From: CAYNRG01 sp047974855 | GTDB lineage: Bacteria > Bacillota_I > Bacilli_A > Erysipelotrichales > Erysipelotrichaceae | Assembly: GCA_047974855.1 (NCBI GenBank) | Contig: JBKECT010000033.1 | Location: 8,101 to 72,100, forward strand | DNA: 64,000 bases | Direction: 5' to 3' | Part shown: positions 42,521 through 51,284 of the stretch, piece after piece | Layout of the letters: every line of letters begins with the position of its first letter | How positions within the stretch are numbered: the first letter of the stretch is position 1 | Position numbers and translations under genes: made by a program | Notes under the pieces: model-generated | What the model was told of the DNA's origin: nothing | Database searches by the model: none | Seen by the model: only the letters and a program-made list of their open reading frames with translations

Positions 42521-42536
42521 GTGTTTAGTAAAACAC
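42521..42536. promoter_or_regulatory. Putative LacI/GalR-type operator, site 3
   Basis: GTGTTTAGTAAAACAC, an imperfect palindrome between divergent galM and the GatZ-like gene, sharing TGTTTAGTAAAAC with site 1. Confidence 0.5.
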
Positions 42537-42635
42537 CCATAACATCATTAAAAAATGCAAGAAACTTCACACTTTATCTAATTCTTTTGCACTTGAAATG
42601 TGATACATTAAATATATTAGAAATGGAGATCGGTC

Positions 42636-43946
42636 ATGAAAAATCATCCTTTATTTAATTTATTGAATCAATCGGAGTATCCAGTTGGAATTTATTCTGC
42701 TTGTACTGCCAATCCTCTTGTATTAGAAGCTTGCATGGAGAAGGCACTACAAACAAACTCTCCTCTTCTTATTGAAGCAACTGCAAATCAAGTAGATCAT
42801 CATGGAGGATACACCGGAATGACTCCAAAAGATTTCTATCAGTTTATTGAGTCGCTTGCAAAAAAGCACTCCCTGAGTATGAATCAAATTGTACTGGGTG
42901 GTGACCACCTAGGTCCATTAACATTTGCCCATCTTCCAGAAAGTGAAGCGATGGAAGAAGCCAAGACTGTTGTTAGAGATTATGTTCTTGCAGGATTTAC
43001 TAAGATTCATATTGATACCAGCATGAAACTTCTTGATGATCCAGAATATTTAACCGATGATATTATTGCATCGCGTGGCGCCATTTTAGCTCAAGTTGCT
43101 GAAGAAGCTTATCAAACTTTACTAAAAAGCAATCCCCAAGCAATCCATCCTGTCTACATCGTAGGAAGTGAAGTTCCAATCCCCGGCGGTGCACAAGCAA
43201 CAACTTCCGAGCTTCAAGTCACTCGCCCTGAAGACTTCAAAGCTACTCTCAATTCTTTTAAAACTCATTTTGAAAACTTAGGACTGCAAAAAAGCTGGCA
43301 ATATGTTATCGCAATTGTAGTTCAACCAGGAATTGAAGAAAAGGATAGTGGTTGCACAGACTACAACCCCAGCAAAGCGGTTGCATTAATGTCGGCTTTG
43401 CGTGATGAAAATTCCTTAGTTTTTGAAGGACATTCTTCTGACTATCAAACAAAAGAAGCTCTTCGTCAGCTCGTGCAAGATGGCGTTCGTATTTTAAAGG
43501 TTGGTCCAGGATTAACTTTCGCATTAAGAGAAGCTCTATTTTCTCTAGCTCATATAGAAAAAGAAATTTTCCATCATCAGCTAGAAAAACAAAGTCACTT
43601 TATTGAGGCATTAGATGATGAAATGCTTAAAAGTCCAAAATATTGGGAAAAGTATTATCATGGAACAGATAGTGAGATTGCATTAAAAAGGAAATACTCT
43701 TTCTCTGATCGTTGTCGCTACTATCTTCCAACCGAACCCATGCAAAAAGCGCAAGAAAAATTAATTCAAAACCTAGCACAATCTGAAATACCTTTAAATC
43801 TGCTGAGTCAATTCATGCCAATTCAATATCGTAAGGTACGTCAAAAAGTATTGGCTAATCACCCATTAGCGCTAATTAAAGATTATATAGGGCTAACTAT
43901 TGATGATTACCTTGATGCAACGATGCAAACTAAATTAATGAAATAA
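42636..43946 (+). CDS. Tagatose-1,6-bisphosphate aldolase subunit, GatZ/KbaZ type
   Basis: 436 residues. Y-S-A-C-T-A-N, L-I-E-A-T-A-N-Q-V-D, L-G-G-D-H-L-G-P and F-E-G-H-S-S-D-Y-Q-T are characteristic of GatZ/KbaZ. This subunit is not an aldolase by itself but stabilises the GatY/KbaY subunit, which I do not see here. It links the galactose or N-acetylgalactosamine genes to the tagatose-6-phosphate route. GatZ and KbaZ cannot be told apart from this sequence. Confidence 0.88.
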   Translation: MKNHPLFNLLNQSEYPVGIYSACTANPLVLEACMEKALQTNSPLLIEATANQVDHHGGYTGMTPKDFYQFIESLAKKHSLSMNQIVLGGDHLGPLTFAHLPESEAMEEAKTVVRDYVLAGFTKIHIDTSMKLLDDPEYLTDDIIASRGAILAQVAEEAYQTLLKSNPQAIHPVYIVGSEVPIPGGAQATTSELQVTRPEDFKATLNSFKTHFENLGLQKSWQYVIAIVVQPGIEEKDSGCTDYNPSKAVALMSALRDENSLVFEGHSSDYQTKEALRQLVQDGVRILKVGPGLTFALREALFSLAHIEKEIFHHQLEKQSHFIEALDDEMLKSPKYWEKYYHGTDSEIALKRKYSFSDRCRYYLPTEPMQKAQEKLIQNLAQSEIPLNLLSQFMPIQYRKVRQKVLANHPLALIKDYIGLTIDDYLDATMQTKLMK

Positions 43947-43972
43947 ACCATTCGCATATGCGAACGGTTTTT
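43946..43972. terminator. Bidirectional terminator
   Basis: AACCATTCGCAT / ATGCGAACGGTT stem with T run, between convergent genes. Confidence 0.75.
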
Positions 43973-44300
43973 AAAATACAACTGTCAATAACATCTTAAA
44001 TGATTCTTCCGCATATACCGCGTGTGGTTTTTTAGCAGGCATGACTAGTGTTTCCCCAGCATGTAAAAGATACTCTCTCCCATCCACTGTGAACTTCCCT
44101 GTACCCTCTAATACAAGAACTAGCGCATCTCCGTCTGATCCATGAGTTCCAATTTCTTCTCCTTTAAAAAATGCAAATAAAGTAATACTCACTTTATCAT
44201 TTTGAGCTAATGTTTTGCTTACAATCTGTCCTTTTTGAACACTTACTTCTTCTTTAAGATTAAGGACCTCTTCATGATCCATATTTTTAATCAAGTTCAT
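43971..44300 (-). CDS. Small cupin-domain protein
   Basis: 109 residues from ATG 44300 (GGAGG 8 nt before; a GTG one codon earlier is less likely). Single cupin barrel: G-S-D-G-D-A-L-V-L-V-L-E-G, L-L-H-A-G-E-T-L-V-M-P-A and K-K-P-H-A-V-Y. Metal-binding residues are only partly conserved. Function unknown. Confidence 0.8.
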   Translation of the reverse strand: MNLIKNMDHEEVLNLKEEVSVQKGQIVSKTLAQNDKVSITLFAFFKGEEIGTHGSDGDALVLVLEGTGKFTVDGREYLLHAGETLVMPAKKPHAVYAEESFKMLLTVVF

Positions 44301-44420
44301 CACCCATTCCTCCTTTTTATTAACATATCATCTTCTCTTTCATTTTACTGTTGCTAAAGCAACACAAAAAGGAGGTTGGTTACAACCCCCTAAACTCATA
44401 CTCTCCCTCGATATAACAAC

Positions 44421-44606
44421 CTATTTATTGTTTCTCGAAACTCTTACAATTACGTCCGAAAATGACGGTACTGCCATGCAAATTACTGAACTAATTATAG
44501 CGATATAAGCATTTATTACTCCCCGATCATAAAGCCACTTTGTTGCTAAAATAATTATAAGTCCAACAACATAGCATAAAGCCCGAACCTTATCGTTTCT
44601 ATTCAC
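44421..44606 (-). CDS. Small membrane protein, 61 residues (possible immunity partner)
   Basis: Two hydrophobic helices (about 11-27 and 32-50), basic ends. It overlaps the end of the secreted-protein gene upstream by 8 nt, so both are co-translated. A secreted protein plus a small membrane protein would fit a toxin/bacteriocin and immunity pair, but no homologue is recognised. Confidence 0.55.
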   Translation of the reverse strand: MNRNDKVRALCYVVGLIIILATKWLYDRGVINAYIAIISSVICMAVPSFSDVIVRVSRNNK

Positions 44607-45093
44607 GAACTAACCTATATTCCCAATATCCAGTATTACAAGCAGATGAATGCATCGGGGTGCATCCAGGAATTCTACCTGAAATAAACCTTCCTGTTAC
44701 TTCATATCTCACATTGTTTGATGGAGTCTTCAACGAATCTAACAAAATTCTACATAAATCATGTCCTGAGAAATAAGCAATCGTTCCGCATCCGCTTGTC
44801 ACTTTCCAAACTATACCTATCAAAGTCCACATTATTCCTCTTGTATTTGTATTTCTTAATAGTCCATCACTTAGCTCTCCGTTAAAATCTCGAACTACTA
44901 CATCTCCATTTTCTAGATACAGCACCTCTACTTCTTCTTCAAAACTAATTTCTTCATTTTCCATTTCAATAGGAACGTAGAGTCTCGGATAAAATTCCAG
45001 ATTAGAACTTTCAGCCTCTGCCTGAATTGGCAAAATAACTATTGAAAAAATTAAAACTGAACTTAGTACTGTTTGAACTATTTTTTTAATCAT
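44599..45093 (-). CDS. Secreted protein with four C-terminal cysteines, unknown
   Basis: 164 residues with a signal peptide (cleavage near A-E-A, residue ~27). An acidic propeptide-like region (~28-85) leads to a glycine/aromatic part starting G-I-M-W-T-L-I-G-I-V-W, with cysteines in S-G-C-G-T, D-L-C-R, P-G-C-T and S-A-C-N. An acidic leader part followed by a Cys-containing mature part is reminiscent of secreted bacteriocins. No family recognised. Followed by an overlapping small membrane protein gene. Confidence 0.55.
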   Translation of the reverse strand: MIKKIVQTVLSSVLIFSIVILPIQAEAESSNLEFYPRLYVPIEMENEEISFEEEVEVLYLENGDVVVRDFNGELSDGLLRNTNTRGIMWTLIGIVWKVTSGCGTIAYFSGHDLCRILLDSLKTPSNNVRYEVTGRFISGRIPGCTPMHSSACNTGYWEYRLVRE

Positions 45094-45193
45094 TTCAATC
45101 CCCCCTTATATGTTTATTATAGTGCTCCATCTCAAAAAAAAAAAGACTTATAACCAATTTGTTTTTGTGATATAATAGGGGAATAAAGTACAT

Positions 45194-45383
45194 TCATATT
45201 TTTTCATAAAAGACAACTGCATCAAATGATAATATTCTGTCTTGGAAAGATTCAATGATTTTGAAGAATTCTTGTGGTTTTTTATTTCTAAATGCATCTA
45301 GTATTTTTTGATAATATTCGTAAGTTTTTCTTACAGTTAGATCAATTTGGAGAAAATACTTGACACTAAGGTATCCTATCCCA
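45194..45383 (-). pseudogene. C-terminal fragment of a transposase (ISL3-like?)
   Basis: Minus-strand frame without a start: G-Y-L-S-V-K-Y-F-L-Q-I-D-L, then T-Y-E-Y-Y-Q-K-I-L-D-A-F-R-N-K-K, then I-I-E-S-F, ending at TGA 45194. The Y-Y-Q...L-x-A...N-K-x...F...I-I pattern is like the last part of ISL3-type transposases. The family is a guess; that it is a remnant is clear from the missing N-terminal part. Confidence 0.45.
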
Positions 45384-45392
45384 GTGTTGACA

Positions 45393-45421
45393 CAAAAAAA
45401 GACTACTGCTAAAGTAGTCTT
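45393..45421 (-). terminator. Terminator of the aga-type PTS operon
   Basis: AAGACTACT-gctaa-AGTAGTCTT with a T run on the minus strand. Confidence 0.85.
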
Positions 45422-45442
45422 AAAGATTTTTCAACCTTTTGA

Positions 45443-46297
45443 TTAATACCATTGGATGAATGGAGTATAATCTCCTGCCCAAATTCCGAAGAATGCTCCA
45501 ACGATTCCGATTACAAGAAGTAACAGAATACATTTTACTGGAGTCCAGTTTCTTTTCTTAATTAGGAAGAATAACATTAATGTCATCGCTAGTGGAATTA
45601 ATTGTGGAAGAATTCCATTAAGGATATCTTGAATTACAATTGGCGCTTCCCCATTTGCGATAACAACTTTAGTTGAAGTTGCTCCATAAGCTGAAGTTAA
45701 AGCTCCTACAATGATAACTCCTAAAATTCCTGCAGCACGAGTAAACTCTTTTGCATTTTTAGTAAGAATATCAATCGCACCAGTACCAAGGTCATAAGAC
45801 CAGTACATGAGCCAGTAACGAATTGCAAATTGCACCGCATTAAATACTAATAAGAAAATGATTGGTGCTGCAATATTTCCATCAATTGCCATATTGGCAG
45901 TAATTCCTGCAGTAATTGGAACCAACGTGAACCAGAAAATTGCATCTCCAATCCCACCTAATGGACCCATTGCTGCTACACGAACAGAACGAATCATTCC
46001 AATATCAGACTTTTGTTGTTCTAGAGAAAGAATAATCCCCATAACAAACGTTACTAAGAATGGGTGAGTATTAAAGAACTCTAAGTTATGACCCATTGAT
46101 GTTGCTAAATCATCTTCATCTTTATGAATTTCTTGTAATCCTGGAAGAATTCCATATAACCATCCTGCAGCTTGCATTCTTTCATAGTTAAATGATCCTT
46201 GTAGGAATAAAGATCTCCATACCATTTTATTTAATACTTTTTTACTCAGCGGTTTTGCCGGAGTAAGATCTTTGTATTTATTTACATTAGATTCCAT
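45443..46297 (-). CDS. agaD: PTS EIID, mannose family
   Basis: 284 residues from ATG 46297 (GGAGG 8 nt before, inside the end of the EIIC gene). Typical start K-V-L-N-K-M-V-W-R-S-L-F-L-Q-G-S-F-N-Y-E-R-M-Q and the segment A-A-M-G-P-L-G-G-I-G-D-A-I-F-W. EIID forms the membrane channel with EIIC. Gene name is by analogy with the agaS-containing locus. Confidence 0.88.
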   Translation of the reverse strand: MESNVNKYKDLTPAKPLSKKVLNKMVWRSLFLQGSFNYERMQAAGWLYGILPGLQEIHKDEDDLATSMGHNLEFFNTHPFLVTFVMGIILSLEQQKSDIGMIRSVRVAAMGPLGGIGDAIFWFTLVPITAGITANMAIDGNIAAPIIFLLVFNAVQFAIRYWLMYWSYDLGTGAIDILTKNAKEFTRAAGILGVIIVGALTSAYGATSTKVVIANGEAPIVIQDILNGILPQLIPLAMTLMLFFLIKKRNWTPVKCILLLLVIGIVGAFFGIWAGDYTPFIQWY

Positions 46298-47078
46298 CAG
46301 ACATACCTCCACTTCCCTTTGCTTCACGAATTCTAACATTCATTTGGAAATCGTAAATAGCGATTGCTGCTCCAATGAATGCAATAAGCAGTAGCGCTTG
46401 TCCTCCAAGCCCTGCTGCGGACATCATTGTTGCTAATGCAAATCCAGCGAAATAAAATCCCCACATATCGTTTGATAGCATAATTTTCATTAAGATTGCA
46501 AACCCAACATAACGCATCATTCCACCAGCAGCAGATAATCCACCCATAATCCAGCTGAATTCTTCATTAAGTTTTACTAACTGTTCTCCTAGTGCAGCTC
46601 CTCCAACACATCCAAGTAATACTGCCACTACAAACAACAATCCTAGTACTGTCATTGCAAAATAGTTTAAACCTTCAATTCCTCTAGGATTTGCTTCTTT
46701 TGCATATTTGTCAGCTTGAGACATTAATGGTGACATGATTGTAAAAATCAAAGTAACTCCATATTGTCCTAAAAGCGCAAATGGAATTGCTAACCCTAAA
46801 GCCGCTTCAGGCGTAACCCCTAATTGTACCGCGAATACTGTCGCCATGATTCCACCAATAACCGCATTTGGTGGCTGCGCACCTCCAACTGGCATACTAC
46901 CGATTTGAATCAATTGATACGATCCACCAACGATCAGTCCAGTTTGAATATCTCCTAAAATAGCTCCAATAACTGGTCCCATAACAATTGGTTGATATAG
47001 TGATTCTAAAAAATTAAATTGGTCAATTGCTGCGATAAATGTTACAACAGCAATCAATACTAATTGAATAAATCCCAT
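46287..47078 (-). CDS. agaC: PTS EIIC, mannose family
   Basis: 263 residues, hydrophobic throughout, with V-M-G-P-V-I-G-A-I-L-G-D-I-Q-T-G-L-I-V-G-G and P-V-G-G-A-Q-P-P-N-A, hallmarks of ManY/AgaC/AgaW. It overlaps the EIID gene start. Confidence 0.88.
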   Translation of the reverse strand: MGFIQLVLIAVVTFIAAIDQFNFLESLYQPIVMGPVIGAILGDIQTGLIVGGSYQLIQIGSMPVGGAQPPNAVIGGIMATVFAVQLGVTPEAALGLAIPFALLGQYGVTLIFTIMSPLMSQADKYAKEANPRGIEGLNYFAMTVLGLLFVVAVLLGCVGGAALGEQLVKLNEEFSWIMGGLSAAGGMMRYVGFAILMKIMLSNDMWGFYFAGFALATMMSAAGLGGQALLLIAFIGAAIAIYDFQMNVRIREAKGSGGMSDGI

Positions 47079-47096
47079 TCTATTCTTCCTCCTTTC

Positions 47097-47573
47097 TTAT
47101 TTGAAGAGTTTTTCGACATCTTCAGAAGATTCCGTTGGAACTTTTCTGATTTCTAGTGTGACTCCTAATTCTTTCAGTTTTTTAAATGCAGCAACATCTT
47201 TGTCATCCACAGCCACCGTAGTCGCCACTTGGCGTTTTCCGTCAGCCATGTGCATGTTCCCGATATTTACTTTCTTGATTGGAACGCCGCCTTCAACAAG
47301 TTTCAACACATCTGTTGGCGTCTCACAAACAATAAAAATTAACTGTGATTCTGATGCCTTATGAATTGTTGAAATTGTTTTTTCTAAACTCCAATAGCGA
47401 GTTTGTGCATATCCTGGTGCCGCCATATCCATCAACCCCTGACGAACTGTATTCTCGGAGACTTCATCATTTGCAACCAAAATTAGATTCGCTCCTATAG
47501 AACTGCACCATTGTGTTGCTACTTGACCATGAATGAGCCGATTATCAATTCTGGTTAAAACAATATTTGCCAC
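47097..47573 (-). CDS. agaB: PTS EIIB, mannose family (N-acetylgalactosamine type)
   Basis: 158 residues, start GTG at 47573 with GGAGAGG. His15 in R-I-D-N-R-L-I-H-G-Q-V is the phosphorylation site. R-L-I-H-G-Q-V-A-T-Q-W is common to AgaB/AgaV. First gene of the B-C-D cluster; its EIIA is encoded across the regulator gene at 48916. Confidence 0.88.
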   Translation of the reverse strand: MANIVLTRIDNRLIHGQVATQWCSSIGANLILVANDEVSENTVRQGLMDMAAPGYAQTRYWSLEKTISTIHKASESQLIFIVCETPTDVLKLVEGGVPIKKVNIGNMHMADGKRQVATTVAVDDKDVAAFKKLKELGVTLEIRKVPTESSEDVEKLFK

Positions 47574-47736
47574 AATACCCCTCTCCTTTCTTGGACCTAT
47601 CTACAGCTTATAGGTAGTCCTTTATAGTAATATTATACACCATGTGTTGCTTATAAATTTACATTTTTTAAGTTTTGCCTTATAATTTTTAATAGGAAGT
47701 AATTTTTTGCTAGTATTTTATGCAAGGAGGTATAGC

Positions 47737-48894
47737 ATGTTAAATAAAACTACAGGGTCAGCCTTTTTGAAGTATGGTAAGTCTAGTTCGGTCTTTAAAA
47801 ATAAGAAAGATTTAGCATGTTTCCACAAGACCGTTTCCGGTCACGGCTTTACATCTCTAACTAGCTATTCAACTCATTGCTATATTGAGGCCAGTATCGA
47901 ATCGATGGCTGCGGTTGCCATTCAAAATACACACCATGAGATCGAGCTGTTTGTTCTTCACGATAGCATTCGCATTAATAAAAATATCCCCTTTGTTATT
48001 TTCCCATTAGGACAATCTTTAATCTATTCAATCTATGTTCCCCAAAACGCTAATGCAACAATCCACAACCTATACAAACCTTTTGTCTATGATACAATTA
48101 AACCAAAACTTATGGTTTCAGAAATTTATGCTTACTACTATAACGTTAAGTCACCAGATTATCATTTTAAAGGAGAAACCCATTCTCACTTTGAACTTAC
48201 CTTTGTTGATAACGGAAGTCTTTTAACTTCTGCTGATGCTAATCAGTTTCTTTTAAACTCCTACGATTTACTTTTCTATGGGCCTAACCAATTTCACGAT
48301 CAGCGTGTCGAAGGAAATAAACCATGTAGTTACTTAACCGTTATTTTTGATTTGATGAGCGAAGATTGTCCCGTTTTACTTAATCGAATTTTCAACTGTT
48401 CACGTAATGAATATCGTGTTCTAAACAACTTTATCCAAGCTTCTTCATCGAATACCACCTATGGAAAAGATTTTATGATTAACTACCTCCAAGAGCTTAT
48501 CCTACTATTACTTCAAGGCGGTGAAAGCAAAAAAGCAGCTAACCCTATTCAACAACACTTCGAAAGTGAACTAGTCGAGGAAATCACCTCCTTTATTCGT
48601 GATAACCTTTATCAAGTCATTACAGTTGAAAATATCTGTACTAAATTTTCTGTTAGCCGCTCCACACTACAACAACTTTTTAAAAATAATCTCAATGTCG
48701 CACCTAAAAAATACATCAATGATTTAAAACTAGAAAAAAGTAAACTCCTTATCAAGGAGGGAAAATCAACCATTAGTGAAATATCTTCTTTACTTGGATT
48801 TAGTTCCATTCATTACTTTTCCAGAAAGTTTACTCAAACCTACCAAATCACGCCTAGTGATTATGCAAAAAAAATATATCATGAATATCAATAA
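47737..48894 (+). CDS. AraC-family regulator of the amino-sugar PTS
   Basis: 385 residues from ATG 47737 (AAGGAGGTATAGC); the longer frame upstream has no site. Residues ~125-265 look like a cupin-type sensor (H-F-E-L-T-F-V-D-N-G, F-Y-G-P-N-Q-F-H-D-Q). The C-terminal double HTH shows I-C-T-K-F-S-V-S-R-S-T-L-Q-Q-L-F-K and I-S-E-I-S-S-L-L-G-F-S-S-I-H-Y-F-S-R. It sits between the PTS B-C-D genes and the EIIA-agaS genes, so it probably controls both. Confidence 0.88.
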   Translation: MLNKTTGSAFLKYGKSSSVFKNKKDLACFHKTVSGHGFTSLTSYSTHCYIEASIESMAAVAIQNTHHEIELFVLHDSIRINKNIPFVIFPLGQSLIYSIYVPQNANATIHNLYKPFVYDTIKPKLMVSEIYAYYYNVKSPDYHFKGETHSHFELTFVDNGSLLTSADANQFLLNSYDLLFYGPNQFHDQRVEGNKPCSYLTVIFDLMSEDCPVLLNRIFNCSRNEYRVLNNFIQASSSNTTYGKDFMINYLQELILLLLQGGESKKAANPIQQHFESELVEEITSFIRDNLYQVITVENICTKFSVSRSTLQQLFKNNLNVAPKKYINDLKLEKSKLLIKEGKSTISEISSLLGFSSIHYFSRKFTQTYQITPSDYAKKIYHEYQ

Positions 48895-48917
48895 AAAAGC
48901 AGATCACTCTGCTTTTT
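48893..48917. terminator. Bidirectional terminator
   Basis: AAAAAGCAGA-TCAC-TCTGCTTTTT between the convergent regulator and EIIA genes. Confidence 0.85.
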
Positions 48918-49347
48918 AAATTCCTTCTTCTACTTCTTCTTCTTTTCTTTCAACAAATTCATATTTTAATATCTGATCTTTACCTGCTGTAATTCCTTGT
49001 TGAATAATCAGCTGCACATCGTCGATAAAGTTTCTAGACATCACACATTCAATCAACATTCCCAAGTTTGTCCCACCAAGAACTGTAATCTTTTTTGATT
49101 CCTCTAAAGAGATTTCAACCGCTGTCTTAAATGGTGACCCACCTACTAAATCACTAAATACCAAAACGGTTTCACACGCTTCTAACTTAGAAATAGCTGT
49201 TTTCAAATTTGATCTTAAATCTTCCACACCATCACTTTCAACAAAATCAACTGTCTCATAGTTTTCTTGTTGTCCTGTAATCAAGTGTAACGCACTACTT
49301 ACTCCTGTCGCAAAATTACCATGCCCTGTAACAATTATTCCAATCAT
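48916..49347 (-). CDS. agaF: PTS EIIA, mannose family
   Basis: 143 residues. Start M-I-G-I-I-V-T-G-H-G-N-F-A-T-G with His9 as phosphorylation site, and V-F-S-D-L-V-G-G-S-P-F. Separated by 2 nt from agaS. Confidence 0.88.
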   Translation of the reverse strand: MIGIIVTGHGNFATGVSSALHLITGQQENYETVDFVESDGVEDLRSNLKTAISKLEACETVLVFSDLVGGSPFKTAVEISLEESKKITVLGGTNLGMLIECVMSRNFIDDVQLIIQQGITAGKDQILKYEFVERKEEEVEEGI

Positions 49348-49349
49348 TT

Positions 49350-50540
49350 TTATTCTCCTTCTTTTTCAAATGGATAGAGAACAACCCCTTGAACCACGCG
49401 ATTAACCTCACCTGTAGGACATGGGTTGTCTGGCGTAATCCCCAATGATATCGATTTAAATAACGCAATCAATTGAGCAACACATATTGCCGGTAACCCC
49501 ACCAACAAAGATTGAGTTAATGGCAATTCAAATTGTATCACATCATCTACAAGCCCTTCAATATCAATGCATTTTTTATTCCCTACGACAAGAATTTTAT
49601 TAGCTTTTCTTTGATGACTCATCTCTTTAATTAAATCTAATTCATATTGACGGCGATAACTGTTTTCACTCAAATAAACAACCGTCAGGGTTTGATCATC
49701 CACAATAGACTTTGGTCCGTGCCTGAATCCCATCGGTGTATCAAACATTGTTACCACTTTACCAGCTGTTAATTCTAGCATTTTTAACGCAGATTCTTGG
49801 CTAATCCCCTTTAATCCTTCTGCACCTAAATAGACAATTCTATTAAACGCAAACGCATTGACCATTTTCTCAATTTTTGTATAATCATTTTTAAGTAAGT
49901 TCTCTGTGTAGTCCGCTATTGTTTTTATTTCTTTTTCTATCACATCAATGACATCCAAGTTAAAACACATCAGTGCCGCTAAGTACATATTTGAAAAGCT
50001 TGAGGTCATCGCAAAAGACTGATCATGCGTTTTCTCAGACAAGCAAATAGAACAGCAATTCTCCTTCACTGTGGCTCTTTTTGCCATCGCACCATTTGGA
50101 TTGCAAGTAATTAACAAATGCGTTGTAGATGAGCTAATCGCGTCGGCCGCTTCCACTGCACCTATCGACTCCGGTGAATTACCTGAGCGTCCAAAACTAA
50201 CAATTAACGTTTCTTTTGTTGGGTCGACATAATTTTCTGGTGCCACAATCATGTCTGTTGTTCCACAAGCTTGCACATTACAAAGCACTTTTGAGTTTAT
50301 TTCACTCGCTAATGCTCTTCCAACAAACTCACTTGTTCCAGCTCCCATAAAAATAACTTGCGTATCCTTTTGATTCAAGAAAATTTTCATTTTCTCTTGA
50401 AGCTCAAACTTCATCTTTTTTATTTGGCTCACTGTCTCTATCCAAGTTTGAGGTTGTTGATCAATTTCCACGGCTGTGAAAATCCCTTTCATTTCCTTTA
50501 GTATTGACTCACTATATCCAAAATGCTGTTTTTCGCTCAT
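49350..50540 (-). CDS. agaS: AgaS-type SIS-domain sugar isomerase/deaminase
   Basis: 396 residues with two SIS domains (I-F-M-G-A-G-T-S-E-F-V-G-R-A and Y-L-G-A-E-G-L-K-G-I-S-Q-E-S-A-L-K-M-L-E). The G-F-R-H-G-P-K-S motif is typical of AgaS. AgaS acts on galactosamine-6-phosphate (deamination/isomerisation to tagatose-6-phosphate). Together with the aga-type PTS it defines GalNAc/galactosamine use, and GatZ/KbaZ at 42636 would belong to the same tagatose route. Confidence 0.88.
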   Translation of the reverse strand: MSEKQHFGYSESILKEMKGIFTAVEIDQQPQTWIETVSQIKKMKFELQEKMKIFLNQKDTQVIFMGAGTSEFVGRALASEINSKVLCNVQACGTTDMIVAPENYVDPTKETLIVSFGRSGNSPESIGAVEAADAISSSTTHLLITCNPNGAMAKRATVKENCCSICLSEKTHDQSFAMTSSFSNMYLAALMCFNLDVIDVIEKEIKTIADYTENLLKNDYTKIEKMVNAFAFNRIVYLGAEGLKGISQESALKMLELTAGKVVTMFDTPMGFRHGPKSIVDDQTLTVVYLSENSYRRQYELDLIKEMSHQRKANKILVVGNKKCIDIEGLVDDVIQFELPLTQSLLVGLPAICVAQLIALFKSISLGITPDNPCPTGEVNRVVQGVVLYPFEKEGE

Positions 50541-50691
50541 TTGTCAGCCTCCTTCTTTCCTTTATTTTTCTCATTATAACAAGTCAACGGTGAAGTTCAA
50601 CCTTTTTACCAAAAGCAATAATTTTTTTATTAAAAAGTATAACTATCCTTGCCTGTTTTGTAGTAAAATATAAATATAAGGAGAATTAACT

Positions 50692-51222
50692 ATGGCTCAA
50701 AAAAAGACTGCTCGCCCCCTTTCAGGATACAACTTATATCAAGATGACCGTGGAAGAAATATTTTATACATCAAACGTAAAGAACTAGGCTACCTCATCC
50801 AAGAAAAAGATGAAAGCAAATACTTCTTTTATAAAAATCGTTTCATGTATGTTTTTGTTGCGATTATTTTAGGATTAAACTTCTCTATCCCACCTTTAGT
50901 TTGCGTTGGTGTAGGAATTGTTGCGTTGGGATTAATGGAATATCAATATCGCTTTAAATTTTTGCCAACACTAACTCAAATCACCAACTTCAAACCCGAT
51001 AAAAAGAGAACCTTTATCAGTTCAATTCAAGAAAGCCACGATAAAGGAAGAATCTTACTGTTGGCTGTTCTTTATATTCTATTAGCTATCCTATTGTTCC
51101 TAAACGCAAGAGAACTTAATTTGTCAACACCAATCTTTATTGCTAATTGCATTCTATCCTTAGGATCGGCTACCTTAGGCACTATCCACCTCATTGCATT
51201 TGCAACTTTAAAAAAGAAATAG
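50692..51222 (+). CDS. Membrane protein, 176 residues, unknown
   Basis: Basic N-terminal cytoplasmic part (1-50), two helices (~51-85), a basic loop, and two further helices (~122-172). AAGGAGAA site. I do not recognise the family. Confidence 0.6.
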   Translation: MAQKKTARPLSGYNLYQDDRGRNILYIKRKELGYLIQEKDESKYFFYKNRFMYVFVAIILGLNFSIPPLVCVGVGIVALGLMEYQYRFKFLPTLTQITNFKPDKKRTFISSIQESHDKGRILLLAVLYILLAILLFLNARELNLSTPIFIANCILSLGSATLGTIHLIAFATLKKK

Positions 51223-51243
51223 GGATTTCAATCACGTCGAATT

Positions 51244-51279
51244 AAGAAAGGATAATAAGTAAACTTATTATCCTTTCTT
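51244..51279. terminator. Strong bidirectional terminator
   Basis: A 17-bp perfect stem AAGAAAGGATAATAAGT with a 2-nt loop between convergent genes. Confidence 0.8.
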
Positions 51280-51284
51280 GTTAT

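Larger units (their letters stand above)
45094..45442. other. Intergenic region with IS remnant and terminator
   Basis: Holds a TATAAT box on the minus strand for the secreted-protein gene (near 45118), a TGATATAAT-type plus-strand -10 near 45171 with no gene after it, a decayed transposase piece (45194-45383), and the terminator of the PTS operon. Confidence 0.5.
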
